Positions 29,510-38,820 of a stretch of DNA of 64,000 nucleotides are shown here, piece after piece. Position 1 is the first letter of the stretch, and every line of letters starts with the position of its first letter. Origin of the DNA: Maribacter litoralis (GTDB lineage: Bacteria; Bacteroidota; Bacteroidia; Flavobacteriales; Flavobacteriaceae); the NCBI RefSeq assembly GCF_003075045.1, contig NZ_QCZD01000005.1, positions 124,001 to 188,000 of the forward strand. The letters are read 5' to 3'. The notes below the pieces were generated by a model. It was given only the letters and a program-made list of their open reading frames with translations, did not search any database and was not told where the DNA came from. Made by a program: the position numbers and the translations under genes.

Positions 29510-29517
29510 CAAATATA
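29510..29517 (-). promoter_or_regulatory. Candidate -7 element upstream of the 1157-aa dehydrogenase-like gene
   Basis: On the minus strand the sequence TATATTTG lies 20 bases upstream of the ATG at 29490 and matches the Bacteroidota -7 consensus TAnnTTTG exactly. No good -33 TTTG is found at the expected 19-21 base spacing, so the call is weak. Confidence 0.35.
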
Positions 29518-29586
29518 AGCTTACTTTATAATTTTTTTTAATTTGAAAAAAATAAAAAGGAGTCTAAAAATAAATATTTTCCAACA

Positions 29587-31128
29587 TTAATTCATATTTT
29601 TTAATAATTTTTGGGATAAAACGGAACTTGACCAGATTATTCTAGCACAATGTTCTAAATGCCAGAATATTTTATCATTGATCTGATTGCCTGCTAATAG
29701 TGGTCCTGCAAGGTATAGGTTTTCAGAAGCTTGCATATTTTCATCTATTTTAAAACCAATTTTAGAAGGGTTTGGCTCACATAAACCATTACTGATAAGA
29801 CTTTTCAAAAACGGAGATAAATCTTCAGATGATAAGTCAACGCTTCCAAGGCAATTAATTACAATATTAAAACTTTCGGAATATTCTTCAGTTTCAGTTG
29901 AATTATTGCCGGTGTAAAGGAGAGATAAACCGTTATCATCATTAGTAAGATCCTTAAATCTACCCTTAATATGGTTAAATCTCTTTAGACTTGAAAGTTC
30001 ATCAACAACTGACAGGTAATGTTGACCGGCACAGCGTTGCCTTCTGCCTATTTGATTGCCGTGAAAACAAGCAAAGTTTAAAAGCTCATCATGACTTAAC
30101 TTAGGTAGTAAACTGCCAAAACCCTTAGAAATAATACGTACCGTGGTAGCGGCACCTATATCTAATTTTTCCGCTTCATCAATATCTTTATGAGCTGCCT
30201 CGGCAATTTGATTAGCCATTAATAATGGTTCATTTTCCAAAGCCTGTAGGTGGACAGCATTGAATTTTTTTGCTTTTTCCTCATCAAAAAAGCCGTCGGG
30301 CATAATGCCGTGAGAAGACAATGTCTTAAATGTGGTATCGTATTCGGTAAGCGGGAATTTATCGCAGATTTTATAAATCATCTCTAGGCCGCTGGCATTT
30401 GCCCCTAATACGGCGATTTTTGTAGGTAAACCTAGTTCTTTTCTAGCATGTAAGAAACTAGCGATCTTTTCCATGTTTTGCTCCATACCTAAACCATAAG
30501 GCTCTTTAATGTAGAGAGAAGCGTGGTTGTCTTCTAAGTTTGGCTTGTGTAGTTTTTTATAGGGTAGGGAACCAATTGCAAGAATAACTTTTTCAGAAAT
30601 GATTTCAGAATTGTCTTCAAAGGCAATTGTAAATTCAGAACTTTTTTTACTAACGCTAAGTACTTCTTTTTGTATATAAGTTACGTGTAGCCTATTTATG
30701 TTACTTAGCTTTTTAATACGGGACTGTACTTCTTGCTTTATATATTTTCCAAAAAAGAATCTTGGTATATATAAATCATCCCAATGCCCTTCACTATAGA
30801 GGGGTTTGTTGATTTCTACCCATTTAGTGGCATAATCTCCTCCACTTTCACTGAATTGTTTTGCCAATTCAGTGATATTATTGTCTAACCAATTTTTAAA
30901 ATGAGTTCTATGGGGTTCTGTAATGAAATTCTTTAAATCTTGTATAAGCAATACAGATTTACCTGAACGATCTCCATAAGGCATACCTTTAAAAAAATCA
31001 GTGCTTTTGTCTATTATGGTAAGCTTAATGGTAGCACCGTTTTCTTCTTTTTCAAAATTATCCAAAAACGGAATTAATGTATAACTTGTTGCTATACCAG
31101 CACCAATAAACGCTATTTTGATTGACAT
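29587..31128 (-). CDS. FAD/NAD(P)-binding protein (NAD_binding_9-like)
   Basis: 513 aa, no signal peptide. The N-terminal dinucleotide fold is IAFIGAGIATSYTLIPFL (residues 5-22). A second Rossmann motif, IAVLGANASGLEMIYKI, lies near residue 238. Late segments such as NCLGSVDLS and LYLAGPLLAGNQINDKI (about residues 425 and 480) fit the C-terminal part of FAD-dependent HcaD/HpxO-like proteins. These proteins share the fold of FAD monooxygenases and pyridine-nucleotide oxidoreductases; the substrate is unknown. It lies between the two secreted dehydrogenase-like genes, on the same strand as the first (96 bp gap), and could be co-transcribed with it. Confidence 0.75.
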   Translation of the reverse strand: MSIKIAFIGAGIATSYTLIPFLDNFEKEENGATIKLTIIDKSTDFFKGMPYGDRSGKSVLLIQDLKNFITEPHRTHFKNWLDNNITELAKQFSESGGDYATKWVEINKPLYSEGHWDDLYIPRFFFGKYIKQEVQSRIKKLSNINRLHVTYIQKEVLSVSKKSSEFTIAFEDNSEIISEKVILAIGSLPYKKLHKPNLEDNHASLYIKEPYGLGMEQNMEKIASFLHARKELGLPTKIAVLGANASGLEMIYKICDKFPLTEYDTTFKTLSSHGIMPDGFFDEEKAKKFNAVHLQALENEPLLMANQIAEAAHKDIDEAEKLDIGAATTVRIISKGFGSLLPKLSHDELLNFACFHGNQIGRRQRCAGQHYLSVVDELSSLKRFNHIKGRFKDLTNDDNGLSLLYTGNNSTETEEYSESFNIVINCLGSVDLSSEDLSPFLKSLISNGLCEPNPSKIGFKIDENMQASENLYLAGPLLAGNQINDKIFWHLEHCARIIWSSSVLSQKLLKNMN

Positions 31129-31267
31129 TTTAGTAATACTTTTAAAGTAAGGTTGATAAAATTAATATTAAAAAGGGCAGTGAACGTTTTAAATTAGTTG
31201 AACTCATTTATTTGTTCGTTCATTTGCCTTTTATTTTGTGTTGCTTCATGAAGATGTAAAGATAAAA

Positions 31268-31292
31268 AAAAGCCCGTTTAACGGGCTTTTTT
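31268..31292 (-). terminator. Intrinsic terminator of the tRNA-like gene
   Basis: On the minus strand, AAAGCCCGTT and AACGGGCTTT form a GC-rich stem followed by a run of T, 3 bases after the tRNA-like acceptor end. It is a strong classical terminator and indicates that the tRNA-like gene is transcribed as its own short unit. Confidence 0.85.
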
Positions 31293-31295
31293 AGC

Positions 31296-31384
31296 GGAGG
31301 AAGAAGGGATTCGAACCCTCGAAGGCGTTAACCTTAATAACAAAATTCATTGTTATTTGCATTAGACCACTCTGCCATTCCTCC
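31296..31384 (-). tRNA. Class II, serine-type tRNA or tRNA-like gene with aberrant anticodon arm
   Basis: Read on the minus strand, the acceptor GGAGGAA pairs with TTCCTCC, the D-arm is GCAGAGTGGTCTAATGC, the long variable arm is AAGG-TTAACG-CCTT, and the T-loop is the standard TTCGAAT. The discriminator is G, as in serine tRNAs. The anticodon arm (31336-31357) is abnormal: a perfect 8-bp stem closes a 6-base TGAATT loop, or 7 bp closes an 8-base loop, instead of 5 bp and 7 bases. No loop register gives T33 and a purine at 37. One extra base lies between the T-stem and the acceptor strand. No CCA is encoded. It could be a decayed tRNA-Ser, an unusual decoder or a non-decoding tRNA-like RNA. 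Confidence 0.7.
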
Positions 31385-31596
31385 TTTTCAAGACTAAAAA
31401 CGCAATTCAAATAGTTATATTGTATTAAATCAATTTTTTCGTGTGCGTTTTTAATTTTAACTAACGTTTTGTGTGCTTTAAAACAAGTTTATTAAACGTA
31501 TATATATGAATTTGAACGATATTAATATTTTGCTTACGCATTTTCGTTTTTTTTTGTAGGGAATATTGCATACCACTAAATACTAATCTGCGACAG

Positions 31597-34500
31597 ATGA
31601 AGAAAAATTACTTAACAAAGATAAATTCAATTAAAAAGTTATTTATAACAATAAGTGTAGTAGGTTCAGCTGTGTTGGTTATGAGCTTTGGACCTATGTT
31701 TTTAGGACCGGGTCTAACTAACCCGGAACCTTTTAACTTGCTTGTTGATTCAAATTTCTCTCAAGATGGAACGGCAACTGACCCATATGAAGTGGCTTTT
31801 CCAAATTTAGATTTTGATACTCCTCTCAATTTTAATATTGTTCCGGGTCAAAATAAAATTGTTATTGGACAAAGGGATGGTAAAGTTTTTTGGTTTGATA
31901 ATGTTGATAATACAACAGATAAGAATCTTGTGATTGACCTTTCTAATGAAGTAGGTGTTGTTTGGGATGGCGGTTTTTTAGGACTTTCTATTCATCCGCA
32001 ATTTGGAACAGGAGTAGGTAAAGATTATTTTTTTATCTATTATACAAGTGTTTCAGAATCAGGAGATAACACCTTGAATGATCCTGATGGTTTTTCTTGT
32101 GGTGTCGAAACTTTTCATGATAATTATTTGTTGTTAGAAAGGTTTGAGGTTGAACCTAGTAATCTCACTTTTGTTACTGGTTCTAGGGTGCCCATGATTA
32201 AAAGGCGTATGTACAATACTACTCACCGAGGTGGAGGTATGGAATTTGGTGACGATGGGTATTTATATCTTTCTACAGGTGATCAAGCAGCTTATGTAAA
32301 TGCACAAGATATTGCCGAAAATTTAGATGGCGGAGTTTTAAGAATTGATGTGGATAAAAATCCAATTACAAGTCATGCGCCCATTAGGACCCTTGCATCA
32401 CCAGGAGCCGGTGATTCTGATGAGTTTTCAGGAATTGAATATTTTATACCGAATGACAATCCTTTTCCTAGTCAATTTGGTGATACTTTTGAGGAGTATT
32501 ATTCTATGGGGCACCGTAATCCGCACCGTATGACAAAAGACAGGGATACAGGGGTTTTTTATATTGGAGAAGTTGGTGAAGTTACTCATGAGGAAATAAA
32601 TGTTCTTTCTGCAGGGAAAAATTATGGTTGGCCGGTATATGAGGCAACAATGGGACCAAACACCTCTTGCGTGACAGAATTATATAATGATATGCCTCAC
32701 GAGCTACCTTTAGTAGAATTTCAACGTTCTGAAGCTAGTTCTATTATAGGAGGTTATGTATATAGAGGAACTGATATTCCAAGTCTACAAGGTAAATATA
32801 TTTGTGCTGATTATGGACCAGGAAATGAAATTTGGCAGGTTGATATTAATAATGGAAGTAAACAGCTTTTAGGTGAATTTACACCTGCTCCTCCAGTTTC
32901 TTTTGGTCAAGATCAGCAAGGTGAACTTTATATTTTAAGTTATGGTGCCGGTGTTAAACTTTATAAGCTTACAACATCTCTTAATCAAGGTGGTGCACCG
33001 CTAACACTATCTCAAACAGGTGCTTTTACAGATTTGTCAAACCTTACAGTATCTAGTGGTTATTTGCCTTATGAAATGATAGATCCTTTTTGGTCAGATG
33101 GAGCATCGAAAAAGCGCTGGATGGCCATTCCAAACGATGGTTCTCATGATTTGCCAGAAGAAAAAATTCAGTGGTCGGAGAATGGTGATTGGCAATTTCC
33201 CATAGGTACAGTTATAATAAAACACTTTGACTACCCTGTTGATGATACAGACCCTTCAATAACCCGTAAAGTAGAAACGCGTTTTTCAATCAAAGGGACT
33301 GATGGTCAGTTCTACTATTTAACATATAAATGGAGAGAAGATCAAACTGATGCTGATTTAGTTAATATGGAATTAGGAGATGACGAAACCATTGAGGTAG
33401 ATACAGGAAATGGAACACGTGATGTCGTTTGGCATTATCCTTCCAATACAGAATGTATTACTTGTCATGACCCAGCATTAGGAGGGACATTGGGACCTAG
33501 AACACGCTCATTGAATAAGGATTTCGATTATGGCGAAAAAGGAGGGACTGTCGGTAATCAATTGGTTACCCTTAGTGCGCTAGGTATTTTAGATGAGGTG
33601 ATTTCTGATACAGATACCCCTGGATATTTGAAACATGTTGCATTAAATGATCCAAACGGTACACTGGAAGAAAAGGCTCGAACCTATTTAGATAACAATT
33701 GTGCGTATTGTCATCAGCCTGCAACAGGAAATCGTGCAAATTTTGATCTTAGGTTGTTTAATTCCTTGGCTCAAACGGGGTTATTAACAGCAGGAGTTAA
33801 CCAAACTATTCCTTCTTTAGGTGATGATCAAAAGATTTTATTGCCAGGTGATGCTGCTAAATCACATATTTATGCTAGAGTAAATAATACTACGGCAGGA
33901 ATTATGATGCCTCCATTGGCGAAAAATCAAATAGATGAAGAGGGTGTTGCAATGTTACAGCAATGGATAAATGGGATGGACCCCATAGCACCCACTCCTG
34001 GTTTGGATACTTATAGATTAGTAAATTATGAAACAAATGCCACATTACAATTGGCCGAGAATAGTAATGATACAGGAGTAAATGTACAAGAAGGCGGCTA
34101 TGAAGGCTTGGATTACCAACATTGGGCGTTCGAGGATGCAGGTGAAGCAGGTTACTACAGATTTAAAGCTGTAAGCAGTAACAGATACATGGATGTTGCT
34201 GGTTTTGGTGAAGGTTTGGGGGTAAACGTATGGCAATGGTCAGATAATGGCTCTGCGCCTCAACAATGGGAAATAGTCGATGCAGGTGATAATACCTTTT
34301 TTATAATATCAAGATTTAACGGTAACTTTTTAAGTGTTGAGCCAAACGGTAATGTGATTGTAGGTACGGATGATGGTAGCGATAAGTATAAATGGAAATT
34401 TTTACCCACCTATGCACCATTTGAAATAGGGATAGACGTGCAAGGGGACCAAATGATAACTTCAGAAGATGGTACAACCGATGATTTTAGCATAGCTTTA

Positions 34501-37320
34501 AAATCTGCACCTGCTGCTGATGTGGTAGTACTTATTGAAGTAGATGCTGTAAATGAAGTTTCTCTTTCAGAAACAGAATTTACCTTTACTACAACTAATT
34601 GGCAAACACCACAAATGGTAACGGTAACAGGTTTAAATGATGATGACGTTGATGGAGTTCAGTTTTATAATATAGAAATAGCAATAGATAATACACGAAG
34701 TGATACTGCTTATGCTGGCTTTATTGAAAATTTAATGGGCTATAATGAAGATAATGATGGTGGTATCGGAGCTCCTCCTGCACCAGGTATTTATAGAATA
34801 ATAAATGTAAATAGTAACTTATCAGCACAGGTCGTTGATGCCGGTACAGATAATCGGGTGAACATAGCTCAAGGTCTCTATCAAGGCGATGAATACCAAC
34901 AATTTGAATTGGTATATAGGGAAAATGGCCTTTATTCAATTGAAGCGGTTCATAGTGGTAAAGTTATGGACGTAGAGTTAGGTATTGCCAATCCAGGTAC
35001 TAATGTTTGGCAATTTACTTTTGACGGCTCTACGCCTCAACTGTGGGCGATTGAGGATGCGGGTGAAAATACCTATCACATTGTAAGTGAATTGGCCGGG
35101 TATTATTTGGGTATTGATGATACCGGAAACATGTTGGTAGATGTGGATAATGGCAGCGATAAATATAAATGGCGTTTTGAAGATATTACTGCATTAGGTA
35201 ATACGGGTATTGCAGTTAGTCAAGATCTTATAATTACAAGTGAAGATGGTTTATCTGATACCTTTACGGTTGAGCTAAAAACACAACCTACGGCTACTGT
35301 TACTATTGATTTACAAATTATAGAGGGAGTTGGTGAAGTAAGTTTAGATAAAAACCAACTTGTTTTTACGGATGCAACGTGGAATGTTCCACAAATTGTT
35401 ACCGTAACAGGAGAAAATGATGACGCTATTGATGGTATTCAAGATTTTACCATAGAGGCTGTAGTGGCTGCACCTTTTAATGACCCTTTATATAGTTCAG
35501 GCTTAGGGGATAGCGTGTCTGGTCTTAATTATGATAATGATGAAGGCGCCAATAGTGCTCCTTTACCAGGAATTTATCAGATACGTAATGTGGGTAATCA
35601 AAAAAATATTATGCCAGATGCAGGAGATATATCTTGGCAAGTAAATATGCTAACCGATACTTATGATGCTTCAGAGTATCAACATTTTGAATTGATAGCT
35701 GAAGGAAATGGACTTTATAGTATAAGACTTACACAACAAGATGCTATGGGGCGAGATTTATATTTAGATAATCAATATGGAAGTACTGATCCAGGTACAA
35801 ATATATGGTCATATATTGCGAATAATGGTAATACAAACATAGCTCAACATTTTGAAATTGCTTCTTTAGGTGATGGTTCATATTCTATAATTAGTGCTCT
35901 TTCAACGTCTAATTATTTGACAGTTGAACCTGATGGAAATCTGATTGCCGATATAAATGGAGATACAGATTTCTTTAAATGGCAATTTTTGCCTACTGGT
36001 TTTCCACCAGAAGCTATTGCTTCTGCTGATATTAATTCAGGAAATGCACCTTTAGAAATTCAGTTTACAGGTAATACATCTACAGATGACAAAAATGATA
36101 TTGTAGCATACCTTTGGGATTTTGGCAATGGCGATACAACTACTGATGTCAATCCAAATTATGAATTTCTAGTGGGGGGTGTTTATAATGTTAGTTTAAC
36201 AGTAACTGATGGAGATGGTTTTCAAGATAGAAGTGAGGAAATAGAGATTATCGTAAACGGAGCACCTGTAGCGGTAGCGACCTCGGATATTACGGAAGGT
36301 GAAGTTCCTTTAGAAGTAAGCTTTACGGGAGACCAGTCTACCGATGATGTCGGTATCGTGGATTACTTGTGGGATTTCAAGGATGGAACAGTATCCTCCG
36401 ATGCGAATCCTGTCCATACCTTTGACAGTGTTGGAACCTATGAAGTGGAATTAACGGTAACGGATGCCGATGGTCTTACGAACTCGACGACCATAACTAT
36501 TACTGTTAGCCCGGTAAACGGAGCACCTGTAGCGGTAGCGACCTCGGATATTGCGGAAGGTGAAGTTCCTTTAGAAGTAAGCTTTACGGGAGACCAGTCT
36601 ACCGATGATGTCGGTATCGTGGATTACTTGTGGGATTTCAAGGATGGAACAGTATCCTCCGATGCGAATCCTGTCCATACCTTTGACAGTGTTGGAACCT
36701 ATGAAGTGGAATTAACGGTAACGGATGCCGATGGTCTTACGAACTCGACGACCATAACTATTACTGTTAGCCCGGTAAACGGAGCACCTGTAGCGGTAGC
36801 GACCTCGGATATTGCGGAAGGTGAAGTTCCTTTAGAAGTAAGCTTTACGGGAGACCAGTCTACCGATGATGTCGGTATCGTGGATTACTTGTGGGATTTC
36901 AAGGATGGAACAGTATCCTCCGATGCGAATCCTGTCCATACCTTTGACAGTGTTGGAACCTATGAAGTGGAATTAACGGTAACGGATACCGATGGTCTTA
37001 CGAACTCGACGACCATAACTATTACTGTTACAGAAGAAAATATTGTTTTGGAACAGCCTTCTTTTGATTTTATATTAGCTCCCAATCCTTCAATTGATTA
37101 CGTTGAGGTTATTATGAAGGAGAATTTTAATGTGGATGAAATCATAGGGGTTATGATGCATGATAGTGCAGGTAGGTTAATTAGGCAATTCATGGTAACA
37201 GAGGTCTTACAAGATGGTAAACTAAGAATACCTACTAATTCTTATAGAAATGAAGTTTATGTTATTACGTTAATGTTCAACAATAATGAACCGGTTTCTA
37301 AACGTTTAATAATTCAGTAG
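31597..37320 (+). CDS. Giant T9SS-secreted PQQ-type dehydrogenase with di-haem, ricin-like and PKD modules
   Basis: 1907 aa. Residues 1-35 are a signal peptide. A GSDH-like propeller (about 60-465) includes HRGGGMEFGDDGYLYLSTGD and GHRNPHRM. Residues about 480-795 carry two haem-c motifs, CITCH (620-624) and CAYCH (702-706), in a block like the SO_2930-type cytochromes. Three ricin-like carbohydrate-binding modules (about 805-945, 1060-1190, 1320-1465) are separated by two similar beta-sandwich modules (ITSEDGTTDDF and ITSEDGLSDTF). Four PKD modules (about 1470-1810) come next, the last three nearly identical. The tail from about 1825 (APNPSIDYVEVI) is a T9SS sorting domain. It probably oxidises polysaccharide-derived sugars outside the cell and passes electrons through its own haems; that role is inference. 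Confidence 0.85.
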   Translation: MKKNYLTKINSIKKLFITISVVGSAVLVMSFGPMFLGPGLTNPEPFNLLVDSNFSQDGTATDPYEVAFPNLDFDTPLNFNIVPGQNKIVIGQRDGKVFWFDNVDNTTDKNLVIDLSNEVGVVWDGGFLGLSIHPQFGTGVGKDYFFIYYTSVSESGDNTLNDPDGFSCGVETFHDNYLLLERFEVEPSNLTFVTGSRVPMIKRRMYNTTHRGGGMEFGDDGYLYLSTGDQAAYVNAQDIAENLDGGVLRIDVDKNPITSHAPIRTLASPGAGDSDEFSGIEYFIPNDNPFPSQFGDTFEEYYSMGHRNPHRMTKDRDTGVFYIGEVGEVTHEEINVLSAGKNYGWPVYEATMGPNTSCVTELYNDMPHELPLVEFQRSEASSIIGGYVYRGTDIPSLQGKYICADYGPGNEIWQVDINNGSKQLLGEFTPAPPVSFGQDQQGELYILSYGAGVKLYKLTTSLNQGGAPLTLSQTGAFTDLSNLTVSSGYLPYEMIDPFWSDGASKKRWMAIPNDGSHDLPEEKIQWSENGDWQFPIGTVIIKHFDYPVDDTDPSITRKVETRFSIKGTDGQFYYLTYKWREDQTDADLVNMELGDDETIEVDTGNGTRDVVWHYPSNTECITCHDPALGGTLGPRTRSLNKDFDYGEKGGTVGNQLVTLSALGILDEVISDTDTPGYLKHVALNDPNGTLEEKARTYLDNNCAYCHQPATGNRANFDLRLFNSLAQTGLLTAGVNQTIPSLGDDQKILLPGDAAKSHIYARVNNTTAGIMMPPLAKNQIDEEGVAMLQQWINGMDPIAPTPGLDTYRLVNYETNATLQLAENSNDTGVNVQEGGYEGLDYQHWAFEDAGEAGYYRFKAVSSNRYMDVAGFGEGLGVNVWQWSDNGSAPQQWEIVDAGDNTFFIISRFNGNFLSVEPNGNVIVGTDDGSDKYKWKFLPTYAPFEIGIDVQGDQMITSEDGTTDDFSIALKSAPAADVVVLIEVDAVNEVSLSETEFTFTTTNWQTPQMVTVTGLNDDDVDGVQFYNIEIAIDNTRSDTAYAGFIENLMGYNEDNDGGIGAPPAPGIYRIINVNSNLSAQVVDAGTDNRVNIAQGLYQGDEYQQFELVYRENGLYSIEAVHSGKVMDVELGIANPGTNVWQFTFDGSTPQLWAIEDAGENTYHIVSELAGYYLGIDDTGNMLVDVDNGSDKYKWRFEDITALGNTGIAVSQDLIITSEDGLSDTFTVELKTQPTATVTIDLQIIEGVGEVSLDKNQLVFTDATWNVPQIVTVTGENDDAIDGIQDFTIEAVVAAPFNDPLYSSGLGDSVSGLNYDNDEGANSAPLPGIYQIRNVGNQKNIMPDAGDISWQVNMLTDTYDASEYQHFELIAEGNGLYSIRLTQQDAMGRDLYLDNQYGSTDPGTNIWSYIANNGNTNIAQHFEIASLGDGSYSIISALSTSNYLTVEPDGNLIADINGDTDFFKWQFLPTGFPPEAIASADINSGNAPLEIQFTGNTSTDDKNDIVAYLWDFGNGDTTTDVNPNYEFLVGGVYNVSLTVTDGDGFQDRSEEIEIIVNGAPVAVATSDITEGEVPLEVSFTGDQSTDDVGIVDYLWDFKDGTVSSDANPVHTFDSVGTYEVELTVTDADGLTNSTTITITVSPVNGAPVAVATSDIAEGEVPLEVSFTGDQSTDDVGIVDYLWDFKDGTVSSDANPVHTFDSVGTYEVELTVTDADGLTNSTTITITVSPVNGAPVAVATSDIAEGEVPLEVSFTGDQSTDDVGIVDYLWDFKDGTVSSDANPVHTFDSVGTYEVELTVTDTDGLTNSTTITITVTEENIVLEQPSFDFILAPNPSIDYVEVIMKENFNVDEIIGVMMHDSAGRLIRQFMVTEVLQDGKLRIPTNSYRNEVYVITLMFNNNEPVSKRLIIQ
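36253..37030 (+). repeat. Three tandem 261-bp repeats encoding PKD modules
   Basis: Copies begin at 36253, 36514 and 36775, exactly 261 bp (87 codons) apart. By eye the copies differ at only two positions: A versus G in the ACG/GCG codon near the start of copy 1, and A versus G in the GCC/ACC codon near the end of copy 3. The last copy is cut a few codons short. Near identity at DNA level means recent duplication or ongoing gene conversion; copy number may vary between strains. Confidence 0.95.
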
Positions 37321-37905
37321 TACTATAATCAGTTAATTAATTTTGACATAGATTATTAAATAGTTTTTTTTAACATTTGAGCTGAACAATAGCAATATTG
37401 TTTAGCTTTTTGTTTTTATATAAATATTTTATAATTAGTTGAGTCGAATTAAATAAGTAAGTGTAAAGGCTATTAAAGGTTCAATTATAATATTCTTTAA
37501 TTGATTGGATTATGCGTTTTTATTCCTTCTTAAATACTTTTGTGAATTCAGTCATTTATTTCCTCTAATAAAGTTGATGTTAATAGCAAAATAATTTATT
37601 TGGCTAACTTTTTAAGTTATTAATTGTATGCTATTTAGCTTTTATTTTTATTATAATTTCTATGTATTATTGAATAATATATCAACCGATTTTTTGAGAC
37701 CAATTACAGGTAATTTTTTAGCTATTCTACTTTTAAGGAGATTCTTAATTATATCGGGTTAATTAAAAAAGATGATCTTCGATATTATTAAAATAGAGTA
37801 ATTAAATTATCTATATTAAATATAATTTTATCGATTAAATTGAAAAGTTAAATTGTTTTATGTTAAGTTCGTAATTAGTAATTTTTTAAGTAATAGCAAT
37901 GTTTT
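37321..37905. other. AT-rich intergenic region, no gene seen
   Basis: This 585-bp stretch is very AT-rich. It holds the terminator of the 1907-aa gene near its start. I see no ORF with coding character, no RNA gene and no clear promoter for the GT32 gene, although one must lie here. Confidence 0.6.
37381..37418 (+). terminator. Intrinsic terminator after the 1907-aa gene
   Basis: A 10-bp stem, GCTGAACAAT with ATTGTTTAGC (one G-T pair), and a 6-base loop are followed by TTTTTGTTTTT. It starts 61 bp after the stop codon. Confidence 0.75.
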
Positions 37906-38697
37906 ATGATACCTAAAATTATTCATTATTGTTGGTTTAGTAACGGTAAAGGTCTACCAAAAGAATTAAAAAGAAATATTGCTTCGTGGAAAACTATGCT
38001 TCCTGATTATGAATTTATGCTTTGGGATAATAGTAGTTTTAATTTAGAAGAATGGCCTTTTGCAAAGGAGGCTTTTGAAAAGAAAAAATATGCTTTTACT
38101 TCAGATGTCGCTAGGTTGTATGCCATGTATACTTATGGGGGTATTTATTTAGATACAGATGTTCAGATTCTTAAAAAATTCGATGATTTATTACATTTAC
38201 CATATTTTGCAGGTTTAGAACATACTGGAATTATGGAATCGGCAATTATTGGGGTTGAGAAAAATTCAGGTTGGATTGCAACTTGTTTAAAATATTATGA
38301 CAACAAATCTTTTATAAAAGAAGATGGCAGTTATGACCTTAAAATTTTACCCACAATTCTAAAGTTACAATTGAATACGGTAAGAGAGATAGTGTTAATG
38401 AGTTCTTCACAAGTAAATGAAGTGGAGAATTTAATTAAGGATGAGAGTAAGTTTTTCTTATTTCCATTTGACTACTTTAGTCCAAAAGATGTGGAATCCG
38501 GTCAAATTCATAAGACTGAGAATACCTACACCATTCATCATTTTAGTGGCTCTTGGTTGCCCGCTTTTTCTATAGTTCGTAGAAAAGTAAAATTGATGCT
38601 TGGCGTAAACACCATCAATAACTTACTTAAAATTAAAGTTGTAAGTAGTTTTTTAGGATATTTAAAAAAAATAGAAGCTAAATTGGATAATAAGTAA
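37906..38697 (+). CDS. GT32 family glycosyltransferase (capsular polysaccharide type)
   Basis: 263 aa. The N-terminus IPKIIHYCWFSNGKGLP (residues 2-18) and the DxD sugar-nucleotide motif in YGGIYLDTDVQIL (about 77-89) are diagnostic for the GT32/OCH1-like family, which adds sugars such as galactose or mannose during capsule or O-antigen synthesis. The donor and acceptor are unknown. It is alone on the plus strand and converges with the phosphopantetheinyl transferase of the NRPS operon. It could belong to the polysaccharide region further right, or glycosylate the NRPS product, but nothing in the sequence decides this. Confidence 0.88.
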   Translation: MIPKIIHYCWFSNGKGLPKELKRNIASWKTMLPDYEFMLWDNSSFNLEEWPFAKEAFEKKKYAFTSDVARLYAMYTYGGIYLDTDVQILKKFDDLLHLPYFAGLEHTGIMESAIIGVEKNSGWIATCLKYYDNKSFIKEDGSYDLKILPTILKLQLNTVREIVLMSSSQVNEVENLIKDESKFFLFPFDYFSPKDVESGQIHKTENTYTIHHFSGSWLPAFSIVRRKVKLMLGVNTINNLLKIKVVSSFLGYLKKIEAKLDNK

Positions 38698-38724
38698 TAG
38701 GCAATTTAGAATATAATTTATATG

Positions 38725-38754
38725 TTCTATTTCTATTTCTATTTCTATTTCTAT
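38725..38754. repeat. Hexanucleotide repeat (TTCTAT)5
   Basis: Five perfect copies of TTCTAT lie between the convergent ends of the GT32 gene and the phosphopantetheinyl transferase gene. The repeat unit is non-coding here and downstream of both genes. Confidence 0.95.
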
Positions 38755-38820
38755 TTTAAAGTTTGTGATATAAACTAATGAAGTTAAACGGTTATTGGAA
38801 CTTTATTTGAAATATTAATT

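Larger units (their letters stand above)
31129..31595. other. Intergenic region holding a tRNA-like gene
   Basis: This 467-bp stretch between divergent genes contains the minus-strand tRNA-like gene (31296-31384) and its terminator (31268-31292). The rest is AT-rich. I see no ORF with coding character and no convincing promoter for the 1907-aa gene; TTTG at 31511-31514 has no matching -7 element at proper spacing. Confidence 0.6.

Noticed and set aside
31296..31384. Selenocysteine tRNA (selC) as an explanation of the odd class II tRNA
   Set aside because: No TCA anticodon in the loop, the acceptor is 7 bp and not 8, and the D-stem is short. No other selenocysteine genes are seen in the window.
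38725..38754. Phase variation by the (TTCTAT)5 repeat
   Set aside because: The repeat lies outside both genes and downstream of their stops, and the unit is six bases, which would not shift a frame.
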